Notes: generated by a model from the letters alone, not told the origin. A DNA stretch of 64,000 nucleotides from Membranipora membranacea (GCA_914767715.1 OU612065.1:992001-1056000), one strand, 5' to 3'. Positions 15,101-36,308 are shown, counted from the stretch's first letter. Program-made: numbers and translations.

Positions 15101-16070
15101 TATGCATGTTCGGCACAAGGACGCCCTAGATGAGACTGTTAACTTTGAAACTTTCGGTAGAAGTATGATTTTACTGTTCCGACTGAGTACATCAGGAGGC
15201 TGGAATGATGTTTTATATCCATTGATGGATGAAACTGACTGTAACACGACACATTATATTGACAGCCTGGGTGTACCACAGCCAAATCCAGGGGGTGACT
15301 GCGGGGATGTATCTATAGCAGTCGCGTTCTTCTTATTTTATCTATTTGCTACATTCATGATAATCATCAACATGTATATAGCTGTTATACTGGAAAACTT
15401 TAACCAAGCTCACGAACAAGAGGAGATAGGTATAACTGAGGATGATTTTGATGCGTTCTATGTTATCTGGGAAAAGTATGATCCTCACGCCACACAATAT
15501 ATTAAATTAGAATATATACCTGACTTCCTGTCTGAGTTAGATTCTCCTCTTGGAGTTCAGAAGCCTAACGGTATGGCTATAGTAGCCTTTAATTTGCCCA
15601 TAGTAGAGGGCGATAGAATTCACTGTCTCGATGTACTGATGGCTCTAGTGAAGCGTGTACTCGTCCATAGTGGTGATGAGGATCAAACTAAAATGTCTGA
15701 AGAGCATCGAGACGCTAATGAAAAACTAAAACAGCAGATAGCTGATAAATATAAATCTGCCTTCCCTCAGAGACAGAATGTCAAAGTAGTTTCTACGACC
15801 ATGCAACGCAAAAAGGAGGATGTTGCAGCAAAAACATTGCAGAGAGCTTGGAGAAAGCATAAGATGAAGCAGAACATCCTAAGGATCAAAGAGCTGGCCT
15901 TGGAGACCCAGACAGAGTCGAGGCGTCCCAGTGGGACATTTGCTAATATAAAAGAAAGTATAAAGGAACGATTAGGTAGTGCGCTAAGTAGGTTTTCATT
16001 GAGAAGAGCCTCTACTCGCAGCGTGGATTCTAGAGATGGATTATCTCCAAAGGGAAAACTACACGCTTAA
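170..16070 (+). CDS. Voltage-gated sodium channel alpha subunit (Nav2-like), 5'-partial
   Basis: Exons: 170-498, 1351-1479, 1873-1985, 2430-2757, 3065-3206, 3447-3581, 4282-4302, 4853-5377, 5614-5746, 6955-7283, 7546-7740, 8534-8754, 8977-9130, 9344-9511, 9724-9910, 10315-10454, 10633-10864, 10999-11031, 11625-11760, 12070-12373, 12501-12623, 13031-13174, 13288-13602, 13841-13978, 14275-14385, 14541-16070. The phases join into about 2,104 residues; the N-terminus lies upstream of the window. It is a plasma-membrane cation channel of four six-helix domains. Seen: the Nav N-terminal RFSAT motif; S4 helices with arginine every third residue (domain [18 protein letters not shown]); pore loops [22 protein letters not shown] and STSGGWND, giving filter D-E-E-G; a III-IV linker reading [18 protein letters not shown], the Nav inactivation-gate region; a C-terminal EF-hand-like segment; and an IQ motif ([12 protein letters not shown]) for calmodulin. 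The gate linker and RFSAT exclude a calcium channel. Boundaries are inferred by hand; 10315 was chosen over other AGs because it keeps phase. Confidence 0.96.
8797..8850. repeat. GC-rich inverted repeat in a sodium-channel intron
   Basis: AGCCTTGTTC at the left is answered by GAACAAGGCT at the right. Between them, GCGGCC blocks and a NotI site flank an A/C-rich loop. The DNA around it is AT-rich, so this compact GC hairpin stands out. It sits 43 bases after the donor of exon 8534-8754. No coding capacity; function unknown. Confidence 0.6.
9196..9307. repeat. Minisatellite, 8 x 14 bp
   Basis: Eight tandem copies of GGAGATGTATATAA, the last with one change (TATACAA). It fills the short intron between exons 8977-9130 and 9344-9511 and ends about 35 bases before the next acceptor. 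Near-perfect identity between copies indicates recent expansion. Confidence 0.95.
11771..11850. repeat. 10-bp tandem repeat beside a sodium-channel donor site
   Basis: Three copies of TCTGTCACGC, then three of TCTGTCGTGT (11771-11830), then two decayed copies. The two blocks of variants suggest stepwise amplification. The array starts 10 bases after the donor of exon 11625-11760. Confidence 0.9.
12844..12911. repeat. Minisatellite, 4 x 17 bp
   Basis: Four copies of GGATTATACAGTACTCA, the last two with CTCG in place of CTCA. It lies in the intron between the domain III S4 exon (12501-12623) and exon 13031-13174. Each unit contains ACAG, so each carries a weak decoy 3' splice-site core. Confidence 0.9.
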
Positions 16071-17100
16071 TCCGTAGCTTAGCCAATGAATAGACTCATT
16101 AAGGTCTGTTCACCCATAATAATGAGTTGTGTATGCAAGGATTACCCTGCGTTTTCAATGAACTCAGTTCTTCATCAACGAACATTGGATGTTGTACATA
16201 CTTTGTAACCGATGAGGGTGTGCTATAGACAATTCTGTTTTCTAAGTCTTCCTATTTTTTGATTGCATATATTTTTGGATCTTTTATTTTCATAGCAAAA
16301 ATTTTTACCAGCTTGTATTTTCCACACTCTTTTATGCACAACGATCTCTATGTTCTTTGATAATGTGTGAAGTCGTCCAAACTGGTTATCAATATACCAT
16401 GAATCTCAAACAGTGCGGAAGATTTCATGATTACTAGAAGTTGAAAGTACTCTGGTATCAGTTTTAAGCTTCTTAATCACACCTGATAAAAATTGTAAAT
16501 TCACATTTCTCATTTGGGGCGGTTTATCAGCATCATTAATGCTAGAGGCATGATGCTGAATTCATACACTTGAACTATTTTCTGTGAAGAATGAGGCTTG
16601 CTATTTTTTTCAATTCCTCTATAAGTAGATTAGCAATGTTTGGGTCAGATAAGATCGGAGCCTACATTGAAGATTGAAAATAGAATTTTTGATCAAGCAG
16701 AGAACTGGAAATAGAGGCAGATAATTTCAAATGGAGTTATCTATCCTCACCAAGAGAGGAAACAACCCATTTTGACAGGTTTTTCAAGGAAATAAAGATT
16801 TGAAAGTTGTCAGCTGTTATACATAGATGAAGGACAAACTGTAAACACAAGGCTGTATTCCGTATAGTTTCATACCTCATGCTTTATCTAGTGAGGTGTG
16901 GAACCCAGGCCACACTACATACAAGCATGGCCAGAGAAACTGAGGTGAGTTATATCTGTTCTTGTGGCCCTGTGGTCGGGGAGGCGGCCTTTCTTTCTTC
17001 ATATGGAAGTACATGTTTGAAGAAATAGGTCGAATGACTGAGGACAGTCTCAAGAGTGAGAAGCTAACCCAAAATCAAAGAACAAGTCGAAATTTATTTT
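16071..17100 (+). other. 3' UTR of the sodium channel and intergenic DNA
   Basis: There is no convincing ORF after the stop codon at 16070. A canonical AATAAA occurs at 16791-16796, followed by T/G-containing sequence, so the 3' UTR is probably about 750 bases. The remainder up to the LINE fragment shows nothing recognisable. Confidence 0.5.
16791..16796 (+). promoter_or_regulatory. Candidate poly(A) signal of the sodium channel
   Basis: AATAAA hexamer about 720 bases after the stop codon. It was the hexamer noted in the long 3' flank; cleavage here is inferred. Confidence 0.4.
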
Positions 17101-17109
17101 CTTTATTAT

Positions 17110-18290
17110 TCGGTTTTTAGTAATGCTTGAAACAAGGAGTAACAGGGGCTGCTACTCCTTGCTTGAACATATTGTAATTGTTCTACATTACCTCAACAAA
17201 ACACTAGACAGTATACTATATAACCGACAACACGGGTTTAGGAAAGGGCTCGGATGCGAAACCCAATTGTGTGCCACGTACCACGATTTGGCCAAAGCTA
17301 TAGAAAAATGTTCCACTGTGCACAGGGTTATCCTAGACTAGACTTCCAGAAAGCGTTTGACAAGGTCTCCCATAATTTATTCATGCAAAAGATTCGGCGT
17401 ATTGCTCAGAGAAGCCAGAGGGTTGCAGCAGGAGGAACACTATCACCAGATCTATCGGTAACTTCAGTGCTGGGGCCCACGTTATTCCTGATATACATGA
17501 ACGATTTACCAGAAGTTGTTACGTGTGGAGTGAGTTTGTATGCTGACGATACCCTTCTTTACTCAGAGGTGAACAATGATGGAGATAGGTTCCGCTTCCA
17601 GGCAAATATTAACGCGTTGCACAAATGGTCTGGCGAGTGGCAAATGCCGTTCAACACTGATAAGGATCAACAGCAGCTCCGCAGTACTCCCTCGGAAATA
17701 GTCCTCTTGAATGTGTTGACCAAGCCACGTACCTCGGCGTACAAATGCAATCAAACCTGAAGTTTGACAAGCATATAGCTAAAATAAAGAGCGCATCGAA
17801 AATTCTCGGCTGTATAAAATACTTTTAACATGAAGCGTCCGAGAGAGGCAAGTTGCTTGCATATACCAGTCTCTGCCGGCCAATCCTTGAGTATGGTGAT
17901 ACCCTTTGGGACCCATCTGACAATACTACCAGTGATGATATAGAACATGTGCAATCCCAAGCAGTGCGCTTTATCAAAAACATCAAAGGTAGACGCGGAG
18001 TAACTGAAGGGCGAGCGCAACTTGAACTAAAACCGCTAAAAGATAGGCGAAAATCACACAGGCTGTCCTTACTGATGAGAATACTCTTAGATGAAACCAG
18101 ACACCAGACCCTTGCCTCAGCATATGATGAGCTGGTTAACAGTAGAAGCCAAACTATGATTACACAAGCTGCTAACAGAGGGGAACCAACCTCAATATAT
18201 GCCTCGAGTCAGACGTATTACAACAGCTTCCTTCCGCGTAGCGTGAGGGATCTAAGGCTGGGGTCCTATAACACTCAACAATAAGCAGCT
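17110..18290 (+). mobile_element. Degenerate non-LTR retrotransposon (reverse-transcriptase part)
   Basis: Three frame-shifted blocks read as one LINE reverse transcriptase. At 17123-17341 there is an FRKGLGCETQL segment. At 17340-17650 there are DFQKAFDKVSHN, VLGPTLFLIYMNDLP and the catalytic YADD. At 17853-18284 there is the thumb and C-terminal part (PILEYGDTLWDP, ending near LPRSVRDLRLGSYN). Frameshifts and stops between the blocks, and the lack of an endonuclease ORF upstream, show a dead, 5'-truncated copy. The motifs fit the Jockey/CR1-like LINE group; finer assignment needs a search. It lies between the sodium channel and WDR18. Confidence 0.9.
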
Positions 18291-19943
18291 ATCGCTGCCA
18301 CACTGAAATTACACTGACTAAACACTGACAAAAGAGGCACTCCCTGTTTGCACCGTTAGGTGATTTTGAGTGTTCTATATACTACGAGGTGAGTTACGAG
18401 GTGAGTATTTATTTGCCCTTGAGCTGTTGTGGTATCAATGAATATAAGGTTGGTTGAATGTTTCTGCTTCTTATGACAGTCACAATAACATGGTAACACA
18501 GGCTCACAATTGATAATAAATAATTTGAACAGTCAGAGTCACAGTGCCAACAGGGAAGACCTGTCCTGTCGTGTGGTAATTTAAACTCACTTCACTGCTC
18601 TGACCACAGGACTTCTTCCCATCTGTACTTGGTTTATGCAAGTCCAGTGGTTGAGTGCCTCTAACACTGTTGGGCACTGTGATTCTGACAATCCACCAGT
18701 AACAACAAGTATTAGTATTTCCATGAATTTGATTGATTATTAAGTTGGCTATTCTTCTGCTTACTTCTAATACTATACAAAATCATCTGCAACATTGGTT
18801 CTACTACATCTACTACTGGACTTGCACAGAATTGATGGGCCTGTGGGTCAGTCTTACCATTAAAAACAGCTGAATTCGCTATCTGATTGCTCACTCAATG
18901 ATGAAACTTTATTATTCATTCTGAGTGAGCGATTTGGGAACAAATTTCATGTGCCATATTGAAAGACCGAGTGAATGATAATCATGCTCATGCAAAGTGC
19001 TAGTGATAATTTTCTTAAAAACATCGCTCCTCATTTTAATTAATGACCAGTGACTCAACTTGAGCTAACCAAATACATGGCCATACATACATATGATAAC
19101 TGTTATCATTGATACAATATGCCAAACCTCTGCTGTCCTGTATTTGAAACATCTCATCAGACTCGCTTACAGAGGGTATTAGCTAATTTGTTGGCTCTGA
19201 TCATTTGTTTTTGGGTGGAAAACCAAACCAACCTAAATAGCATAGAGCCCATTCTTTGGCTATGTGGCCTCTGCATTTACCCAGGGGTTTGTTTCACTAT
19301 GTCGCCTTTAATTCCTGGGACCAAAGTTTGTAATAAACTAGTAGTCTATATAGATTTTTTGACAAATATTTGATATAAGTATTATTTATGTATAACCATA
19401 GACTGCTGCTGCTACTACTGCTGCCACTCATGCAAATTTGTGCTTATTGAATTTTGCTTAGCTCCAAGATAATTAATTGAGACTTAAATCTCATAATTGT
19501 CACCTAATGGGCAAATAATTTGCACAAACTGATCTTCAAAATCAGGGCATGAAATCTACGCACCAGCTTATGACGTGTACAATTTGCACTAGTAAGACAG
19601 TAACTATGTCACCTGTTGCGGTAGATAATTAATTTCATACCCTAATTTTGATGATCAGTTTGTGCAAATTATTTGCTCATTTTGTAAAAAGGCTGAGATT
19701 GCAGCCTCATTTTATTAGTTTTGAGCTATACAGAATTCTATAAGCACACATTTGGCTGTGTGGCAGCAGTGTTTAATATTTATTATCAAGTCTATGTGTA
19801 TAACATACTTATACTTAGGCCCTTCGCTACAGATATTGAGGCTGTGTCACTCTACAGATCTATTATAGTAGGCTGTATGGTGGAATTTGAAACCAATCTT
19901 CGGATTTCTCATCATGCATAAAAGTGTATTATAAGGTGAATAC
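18291..19943. other. Intergenic DNA upstream of WDR18
   Basis: About 1.6 kb between the LINE fragment and WDR18. Only short ORFs without recognisable motifs or codon structure are present. The one structured element is the foldback at 19485-19710. An unseen 5' UTR or first exon of WDR18 may lie here. Confidence 0.4.
19485..19710. repeat. Foldback (MITE-like) inverted repeat
   Basis: The left arm (about 19507-19555), containing GCAAATAATTTGCACAAACT, is answered by a right arm (about 19632-19686) containing AGTTTGTGCAAATTATTTGC. The match extends through a TGAAAT/ATTTCA segment with a few mismatches, around a loop of about 75 bases. Weaker similarity (AATCTCA) extends the arms outward. This is the form of a non-autonomous foldback or MITE; no target-site duplication was identified. 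Confidence 0.65.
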
Positions 19944-22900
19944 ATGATTCATACTTTAACTCATATCCCTGCTGCTGCCTCTTGTGGATTACAGGTTTTG
20001 TGGAGCACGGAGGCTACTGGCCAGTTATGGAACACCTGTGTTTGGGACCTGTACTCTGGTACAGTAGAGCATACATTTAAAGGTGGAGTGTCCTCTGCTA
20101 ACTCACTGTGTCTGGTGGGTAATGAGTACCTACTGAGTGCAGAGTGTGGTAAGCCTCTTCTCCACCACTGGCCTATCTGTAAAAAGGTATGTTTGAGTAG
20201 TCTATTACTTTCTGATGTTTTTGTTGTCGGTTCATTTATTGATATCGTAATTAAATCTCATTTTAAAGTTAACTTATGATATCAAATTAAGCCATAATGG
20301 ATAGGCTATTTGGATTACGCCCTCCTGAATCAAACTGTGGACAATCGATTGCATTTGATAATGATTTTGATAATTCAGACCCCAGACTGTTTTCAGCGAT
20401 GTACATCTGATTGCTTCCATACACCTGATATGAGTATTTAATACCATCCCACTGATTTTACTTTTTCTATGGAATGTAGGAGTCAAAGCAGGTAAGGATT
20501 GTTGTTCCTGGCAAAGTTGGAGTCCTAAAAGTTTCACCAGATTCTAACTTCTGCATCGCATCAATATCAGAGAGGATTCATGTGTGGCAGGTGTGTTCTG
20601 TTTATATCAAATAAATAATCTGCTTATATCTGTTCAGCAGTTCAATAAATAATGCTAACTCTGACTTGGACACTGTCATGAAATGAGCACAGTTTTCCCA
20701 CAGTCATGCGTGTAGTACACCTTTTTTTAATTTTTTTGTGACAGCCCCAGCAAGGCACAGTTACCTCTCTGAGGGTCGTGCATGTTACTATAGCTGCCTC
20801 TGAAACAGTATACATGGCCCTCGATTAGAACGATCTCCCTGCTGCCCTTTCTGTGTGTAGTCATTAACCAATGACAGTGGTATTATTCAGTTTCGATAAC
20901 CGTTCACAAGTTAGTGTCAATGTGACTAAAAATTCAGAACCTGTGTTTGTATTTGTGTGTTACAGCTGAACTCCGGGAGGCTGCTTGCTATTTTATCAGC
21001 ACATTACCAGCCTGTGAGAAGTTTGGCCTTCACATCTGATGGCTCATATTTTCTCAGTGCTGGTGACGATGCAGTTATTCACTGCTGGTCTATAGCAAGG
21101 TAAAACTCTAAATAATCAACTTATTCTTGGCATGACATAGTCTATAAGATGATGCGTAGAGAATAATCTTATACCCTGTATAGGTATAGCTAAGCGATCA
21201 GACGTATACTGCTATTTCATGCATTTCTACACCCCCACACATTTCATCTCTGGTGTCCCATTACACAGTCTCTCAACTAAGTATGTATAGTGTTAGAATA
21301 TTACACCTCCTAGTTATGGTTGTGATATAATACATACTTCACATTATTATGATAATTGTGTGTTTTACAGTGTGGTCGATCAGACATGTACAGTGCAGAC
21401 AGAACCTCAATGGTCAAGTTCTAATCACAGTCTGCCCATATCTGATGTATTTGTGGCTGAGCTTGGAGATAAATCTCGAGCGCTGTCTGCCTCACTAGAT
21501 CAATCATGTCGGGTGAGGTCTCCCTCTAAATAACTCAAGCTCAATAACTGCAAATCTCGCAATCTCAATATAAAGCTGTCACTGCACCTATCCATTTTAA
21601 TGCTGACTCCTCTTTCGATGGTAAGATAACTATATTATATGTCGACATGTATACTGCTTTCATTTTGATCAGATATATGACACCGCCACAGGGAAGCAGA
21701 TAGCTGTACTGATGTTTGATTCAGGTGTATCCAAAGTCACATTAAACTCTACACAGTCCGCACTCTATGCCGGCATGCTCACAGGCAGTATATATAAAGT
21801 CAACCTCAATACAAGAGTAGGTTCTGATTTCACTCTTTTCCGTAGCACTTGAAGTTTTTTGATGAATGCCATATCATCTTATCAATATTTATCATTTTTA
21901 TGTACACTTCCCTACCTTGGTCACCTTTGGTCACCTTTCACCGCCATTGTCCTGCGTGGGTGGCGGGTTTCTGCTTGATCCCAAGTTCTACCTTCAGCAT
22001 CCCAAGTTCTACCTTCTACTCGATCTTCAGCATCTGATCCATCTAGATCAAGCCATCTAAGGTCTGAGTTCACCGTGTCGCACCATCTTTGTTTCGGTCT
22101 ACCCCTAGGTCGCACCTTCCCTACCTTGGTAATTAAAAACTATACCCACATTACATGCATGAGCATTTTCTGCTAAATAATCCATTCTTGGAGTTAGCTG
22201 ATTGTAGCAAGCACTTTCCAACTCTCTTGCTCCAACACAAGATATCAATATTTCAATCCAATCAGATGTCTGCGAGCAGTTTTGCTCAGAATTGTGTTCG
22301 CTGTGGATTTTCCTGCCTGGGAAATTATAGAATTTTCACAAATTTTACAGCCAGTGAAAACTGAGAGACATGTAACTGGTGGAAGTGATGACAAGACCAC
22401 CAGCTTATTCAGCGGACACATGTGAGTGTATATGAGTCATACTAAAAGTCTCTCTATGAATCTTTTTGCAGTTGATGGATGGCTCACTGATTGAAGGATT
22501 GTTTATAATGTGAAGACACTACAATAACTGATATATTTGTTGCGATTATTATGTTATCTGATCTCACCTGTTTTACTTCATCCTGATTTGTCATATTGAT
22601 AGGCCAAAATATTATATAACCAGTAATAATAATTTATTCTTACTGATACAGGAAGGAAGTGACATGTTTATGTCTGAATCTCGATGGTAGTGTGTTAGCC
22701 TCAGGATCCAAGGATATGACTGTGAGACTGTGGCACACATCGTCTGGGCAGTGCGTGCGTACCCTCTCACATAAAGGTACACAATGATAAAGTACATGTT
22801 TAATATGGAAGAATCCACAGTAGCTCATCTTGGTATACTGGATGATACGAATGTGACTTTTTTCACTGGAATGTGATTGTTCAAAAATATTATGTATGGA

Positions 22901-23956
22901 AGAATGATATCAAGTTAGTAATGTTTCAATCTCCATATCTGTTGTTCAGGTGCAATAACCAATCTGCTCATCACCCATTATCAACACGGACTGAGTCTGG
23001 AGAAGTTTCAGCCTCGTTACGCCATCAAACAGCTCGATAGACATTTATATACCAGTAATGATGATAGAGAGGGGATTATGGAGTTATCTATACCTTATAA
23101 CTCATGTCAGGTAAATACCATCATGGCCTGTGACCAATGAATTCCCTCTTCATTGCTGTGACACAGCTGATATATCTTCAATCTTGTGATATTACATCAT
23201 AATTTATTGCAATGGTCTAGATATCATGTGAAAAAGATGCTTAATCTCTGTGTTAGAGGAAACATCAGGTAGTTTACTATTTTTTTGTAATCATATATAC
23301 CATATTCATAGCAGGTGCAGTGGATGCATTATGGTTGTTGATATAATAAAGTTAATTTTAGAATATACATCTTCTCAGTCTGTGCCAATTTGATTAGCTT
23401 TTTTTACTTTGTTTACTTCTACTCCCAACTCAAGTCAGGCATTTCACCACTCCCATACATGGTTAGGGTTTACTGGGGTAAGACTTCTCTGTCAAGCCAT
23501 TTCCATCCATGAGGGGCTCTCTTATTTTAGCTTTTGCACTCATTTATACTCACAAATAAATCTGCAGTGCACATCTGATATCAGTGATGATGAGCAACAG
23601 ATTTTTGCCGACCGATGCTTATTACCAGACATATGACTCACATTCTCTCATTGCAGGAAGAAGATGATATCATATACAGTCAGACTGCTGCTCGAGCTCT
23701 CAGTAACATGTCATCCAGTGAGAGACAGGCCTTCATATCAGGGTCCCATCCACCGACACACAAAGCTAAGAACAGTAACGAGGCTCACCTACTCTCTCAA
23801 CTAGCTGACACTAAAAGACAATTATCACAAGCACTCGCTGCTAACAAACAGCTGTATCAGTACAGGGTAACACAACTCACATCAAAACCAGATAAAAACT
23901 CGGCCTCTAAAATAAAATCTAAGAGTGCTAACCAAAAAGCTCGAGTAACGGATTAG
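19944..23956 (+). CDS. WDR18: WDR18 homologue (WD40 ribosome-biogenesis protein)
   Basis: Exons: 19944-20186, 20480-20590, 20966-21099, 21371-21512, 21673-21816, 22351-22421, 22652-22776, 22950-23110, 23657-23956; about 476 residues, all phases consistent. In animals WDR18 (yeast Ipi3) works in the nucleolar Rix1/PELP1-TEX10 complex that matures the 60S subunit. The order of motifs follows the human protein: NTCVWDLYSG, EYLLSAECGK, ERIHVWQ, HYQPVRSLAF, SLPISDVFVAELG, SASLDQSCRIYD, then TVRLWHTSSGQCVRTL and a C-terminal coiled coil (LLSQLADTKRQLSQALAANK). The WD repeats are degenerate, as usual for this family. The start is uncertain: ATG 19944 adds about 15 residues relative to human, and the T-rich tract ending in ACAG before GTTTTGTGG could instead be an acceptor for an upstream exon. 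AATAAA follows at 24116. Confidence 0.92.
21907..22129 (-). mobile_element. 5'-truncated LINE 3' end with intact target-site duplication
   Basis: The perfect 14-mer CTTCCCTACCTTGG occurs at 21907-21920 and again at 22116-22129. The 195 bases between them encode, on the minus strand, a RPRGRPKQRWCDTV segment followed by DLDGSDAEDR, typical of the last residues of many LINE reverse-transcriptase ORFs. An internal duplication repeats EGRTWD. The 3' end carries a short tandem tail of AAAGGTGACC type. This is a clean target-primed insertion on the antisense strand, within the WDR18 intron 21817-22350. Confidence 0.85.
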
Positions 23957-24115
23957 CCCGGTGAGCTGTATGATTTATTTTTGGACATATACTGTTTCTT
24001 CTATAGACCATATCACACTATTTAGGAATAAGTGGAATCCCCGGCTATTCCTCATTCATCTCATTCCAGCTACTTGACATTTAATGGATGGTGAATTTAG
24101 AGATTCAGTATGTAT

Positions 24116-24121
24116 AATAAA
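24116..24121 (+). promoter_or_regulatory. Candidate poly(A) signal of WDR18
   Basis: AATAAA 160 bases after the WDR18 stop codon, a normal distance for a short 3' UTR. Confidence 0.5.
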
Positions 24122-25099
24122 TTACGTAGCATACCACTGTTGAATGAAAAATGAGTGAAAAAATGAAAGAATGATGTCTGTTCCATCTTGAAAATAGGAA
24201 TATTTTACTAAGTTTTAAAGCTATTCAGTCTTATCTTATCTGTCAAGATTGTACATAGAGCATTGGATCTAATTTAGTAACATTTTGGAGTTGTATACTC
24301 TTGGAGATGCCCTTGTCTGTTTGGAGGTAATAATGGCCCAGTTAGCTTTGTTCATGAGTAGTTGTGGGTGCTGGGCACAACCCCTCACCACTTTAATAGC
24401 AGGTGTTTCTTTGTTGATGCTTCTCCATGGCAAGTTTTTTTCTGCTGGAAATTAAAGCTTGTGTGTTCATACAGATGTCTGATAAAGCCTAGCTGGCGTC
24501 TCACAAAACGCATTCGTTCCAATAAATCTGCCTCACTAAAGTCATCAAGTAGGTATAGTCAATTAACTCCCTCATTGGTATAGTCCAACAAATTTCCTTT
24601 CTCACCTCTGTTTGTTGTGTCTGAGCAGGGAGAATTCTCCCTGCATGGTCCAAGTCTGAGTAATGGACACCATTGAAATTCATTGGTCTGAGTTTTGGAC
24701 TAGTTGAGTAATTTTACTGGCTGTTATGTAGTTGCTTTCATACAAAGCTACAGAAAATTACCCTATGGATAGCCAATGTTTGTCCTCTATGCTATAAAGC
24801 CCAAAATCAGGAACTGCGGCAGTCCTATGCTATAAAGCAAGCAGTAATCAAGGCAGAATTATGTTGATGTACAATGGTATGGCTGTCAACATTATGCATC
24901 CAAACAACAGCTGCACTTATGCAAGTCCATTGGGCAAAGACCCTCATCTGTAGTCAAGGAAATCTGACTTGTAGTCACTCTGAGAGGGAGTTCATTGCTG
25001 TGACCGGGGGCCTTAACAATTGCCTGTTCTTCTTGTGATTCTTCCCCAATATATTTCTTGAGGAGCTTTTTCACTTGTAACTATTCAAATTACTATCGG

Positions 25100-25285
25100 T
25101 GAATTACGCAAGGTCAAGATGTGAGCCAACTGCGCGGTATCGGATGCTTCTCAGTAGGCTGGAGCACACATGTGGCACAAACAGGCCCAGCAGACTACAG
25201 GGTTATTTAAACCTCGGTCCTTCGTCAAGTTGAGGCGGCAGGCGTTCTAACCTACTGAGCCTACACTGCTGGCGCAGCTGGTTCC
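25100..25285 (-). mobile_element. tRNA-derived SINE
   Basis: On the minus strand the segment has an RNA polymerase III A box, TAGGCTCAGTAGGTTAGAAC (25244-25263), very close to the tRNA consensus. About 30 bases further on is a decayed B box, GGTTTAAATAACC (25201-25213). The cloverleaf is not preserved and no anticodon stem can be folded, so this is not a functional tRNA gene. The sequence beyond the B box is unrelated to tRNA, as in a SINE body. Boundaries are approximate. Confidence 0.6.
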
Positions 25286-25738
25286 TTCCCATATTCGCTG
25301 ACAGCTGTAGGTTCAGGTTTCAGATGCACTATTGTTGAAGGATATGACCTGTTTTGTTCTCGATATATTTTCTGTTTCATTTAGTTACTCTACGCATAAG
25401 CATAAGTATGTTAATTGAGCATTAAAACGCAATTGATTGAAAGCTATATAATTTATGTTTAGGTGTTAATCTGGTTACTTTCCGTTGTGAAACATTGTAT
25501 TTAGAGGTAAGAGTTGCCCTAACTGAGAGTGAAGAGGCTTTTGTCATTACCGACTATGATGGTCAATAAAATCCATTAGCATAATTGTGCTGAAAATGAG
25601 GGCTTTTAAGTTGTAATCGTGTTTTGATACAAATTTGAATACACATTTGATACAAACTATATGTGATGTATTGCTGGGGTTATCAGCCGTGGTTTAGTTT
25701 ACCGCAGTGTATAATAGCTGCTCGTTTTATGTACAGAG

Positions 25739-35375
<9,637 letters not shown>

Positions 35376-36308
35376 ACTCTCCAGCATACCCACAGATGTG
35401 TGTGGTTACTGGTTATATACTCTGCTGTCCTACGCTAAGAAGTCAACACACCAGGTATGAACAAAGTCTGTCGTCTACTCTTCTCCTCCCAGGTTTCATG
35501 ACGTTGTAAGGGCCAAAAAAAGATCCACGATGAACAGTACTGAACTATGCAGAGTTTTGTTTTGGTGTCATGTTCTACAACACCTACAATATTGTGTGTA
35601 GGTGCTCTCTGACCAAATTTTGATAAGCATCAAGGAATTAATTAGTGTGAACTATTATTTTTATTTCAAATTTTCACCACAACTTCATTTCCTAAAATTG
35701 CCAGGTGTTGATCAAAAACATGCTTAATAGGAATTAAAAGAAAATGAAATCATCTGCAATAAACCTAACAAGGAATTTTTCCTTACATCATTGCTATTTT
35801 TGCTACATTGAGTAATTATTTTTTATTGTTATCAGTTTTGGTCAATTTTAATAAAAATATATTTAAGAGAGACTAAGAGACACTAAGAGACTAAGTATTA
35901 TGGCTTATTACTGTGCTATTTGGAAGGAGATTATATTGATGAATCTATGGTTTTAATGCCCTGTACCACTTTGATCGTGTCTATGATTTGACGCCGTGTA
36001 GCCAGCGATTAAGCCGTGGTTGGCAATCGACGGCCTGTATCTTCTCTCTAAGAGCAATCAATCATCAAACACCATCTCCTCTCAAGCATAACAAATGTAA
36101 CGAATGGTTTGTGTTAAGTCGTCGTCATCTTCGCCTCCCTACATTATCATCCACTTAATAATCAGAGCCAGCTCAAGCTTGAGCGAGTATAGAATTACGT
36201 CTCATCCTCCTCCTCCTAGTCTGTCTCTATCCTCGGCCTCCTCTGCAGAGCGCCTGTATTATCTCTGCTCTTCTAGCTGCTCGAGACGTTTCACCTGCTT
36301 CTTCCGGG
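35376..36308. other. Intergenic DNA, TTLL1 3' UTR and RFX promoter
   Basis: 933 bases. AATAAA is at 35850-35855. A short imperfect GAGACTAAGAGACACTAAG repeat occurs near 35869. CT-rich sequence (36120-36300) precedes the RFX start codon and is probably its 5' UTR. No coding exon is supported. Confidence 0.4.

Larger units (their letters stand above)
23957..25738. other. Intergenic DNA between WDR18 and TTLL1
   Basis: WDR18 3' UTR, the SINE at about 25100-25285, then presumed TTLL1 promoter. Short ORFs here show no family motif. No TATA-like promoter signal could be defended. Confidence 0.4.

Noticed and set aside
170-16070. Reading the channel as a voltage-gated calcium channel because of acidic residues in its pore
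   Set aside because: RFSAT at the N-terminus, the Nav-type III-IV linker, the DPxATQxI-like EF-hand segment and the IQ motif order are all Nav features. The filter is not EEEE, having Asp in domain I and Gly in domain IV.
17110-18290. A functional reverse-transcriptase gene or domesticated enzyme
   Set aside because: The blocks lie in different frames with stops and missing segments, and no splice sites join them. It is a decayed LINE.
25100-25285. Functional tRNA gene on the minus strand
   Set aside because: The A box is good, but the B box is decayed and no acceptor or anticodon stem can be formed. A SINE fits better.
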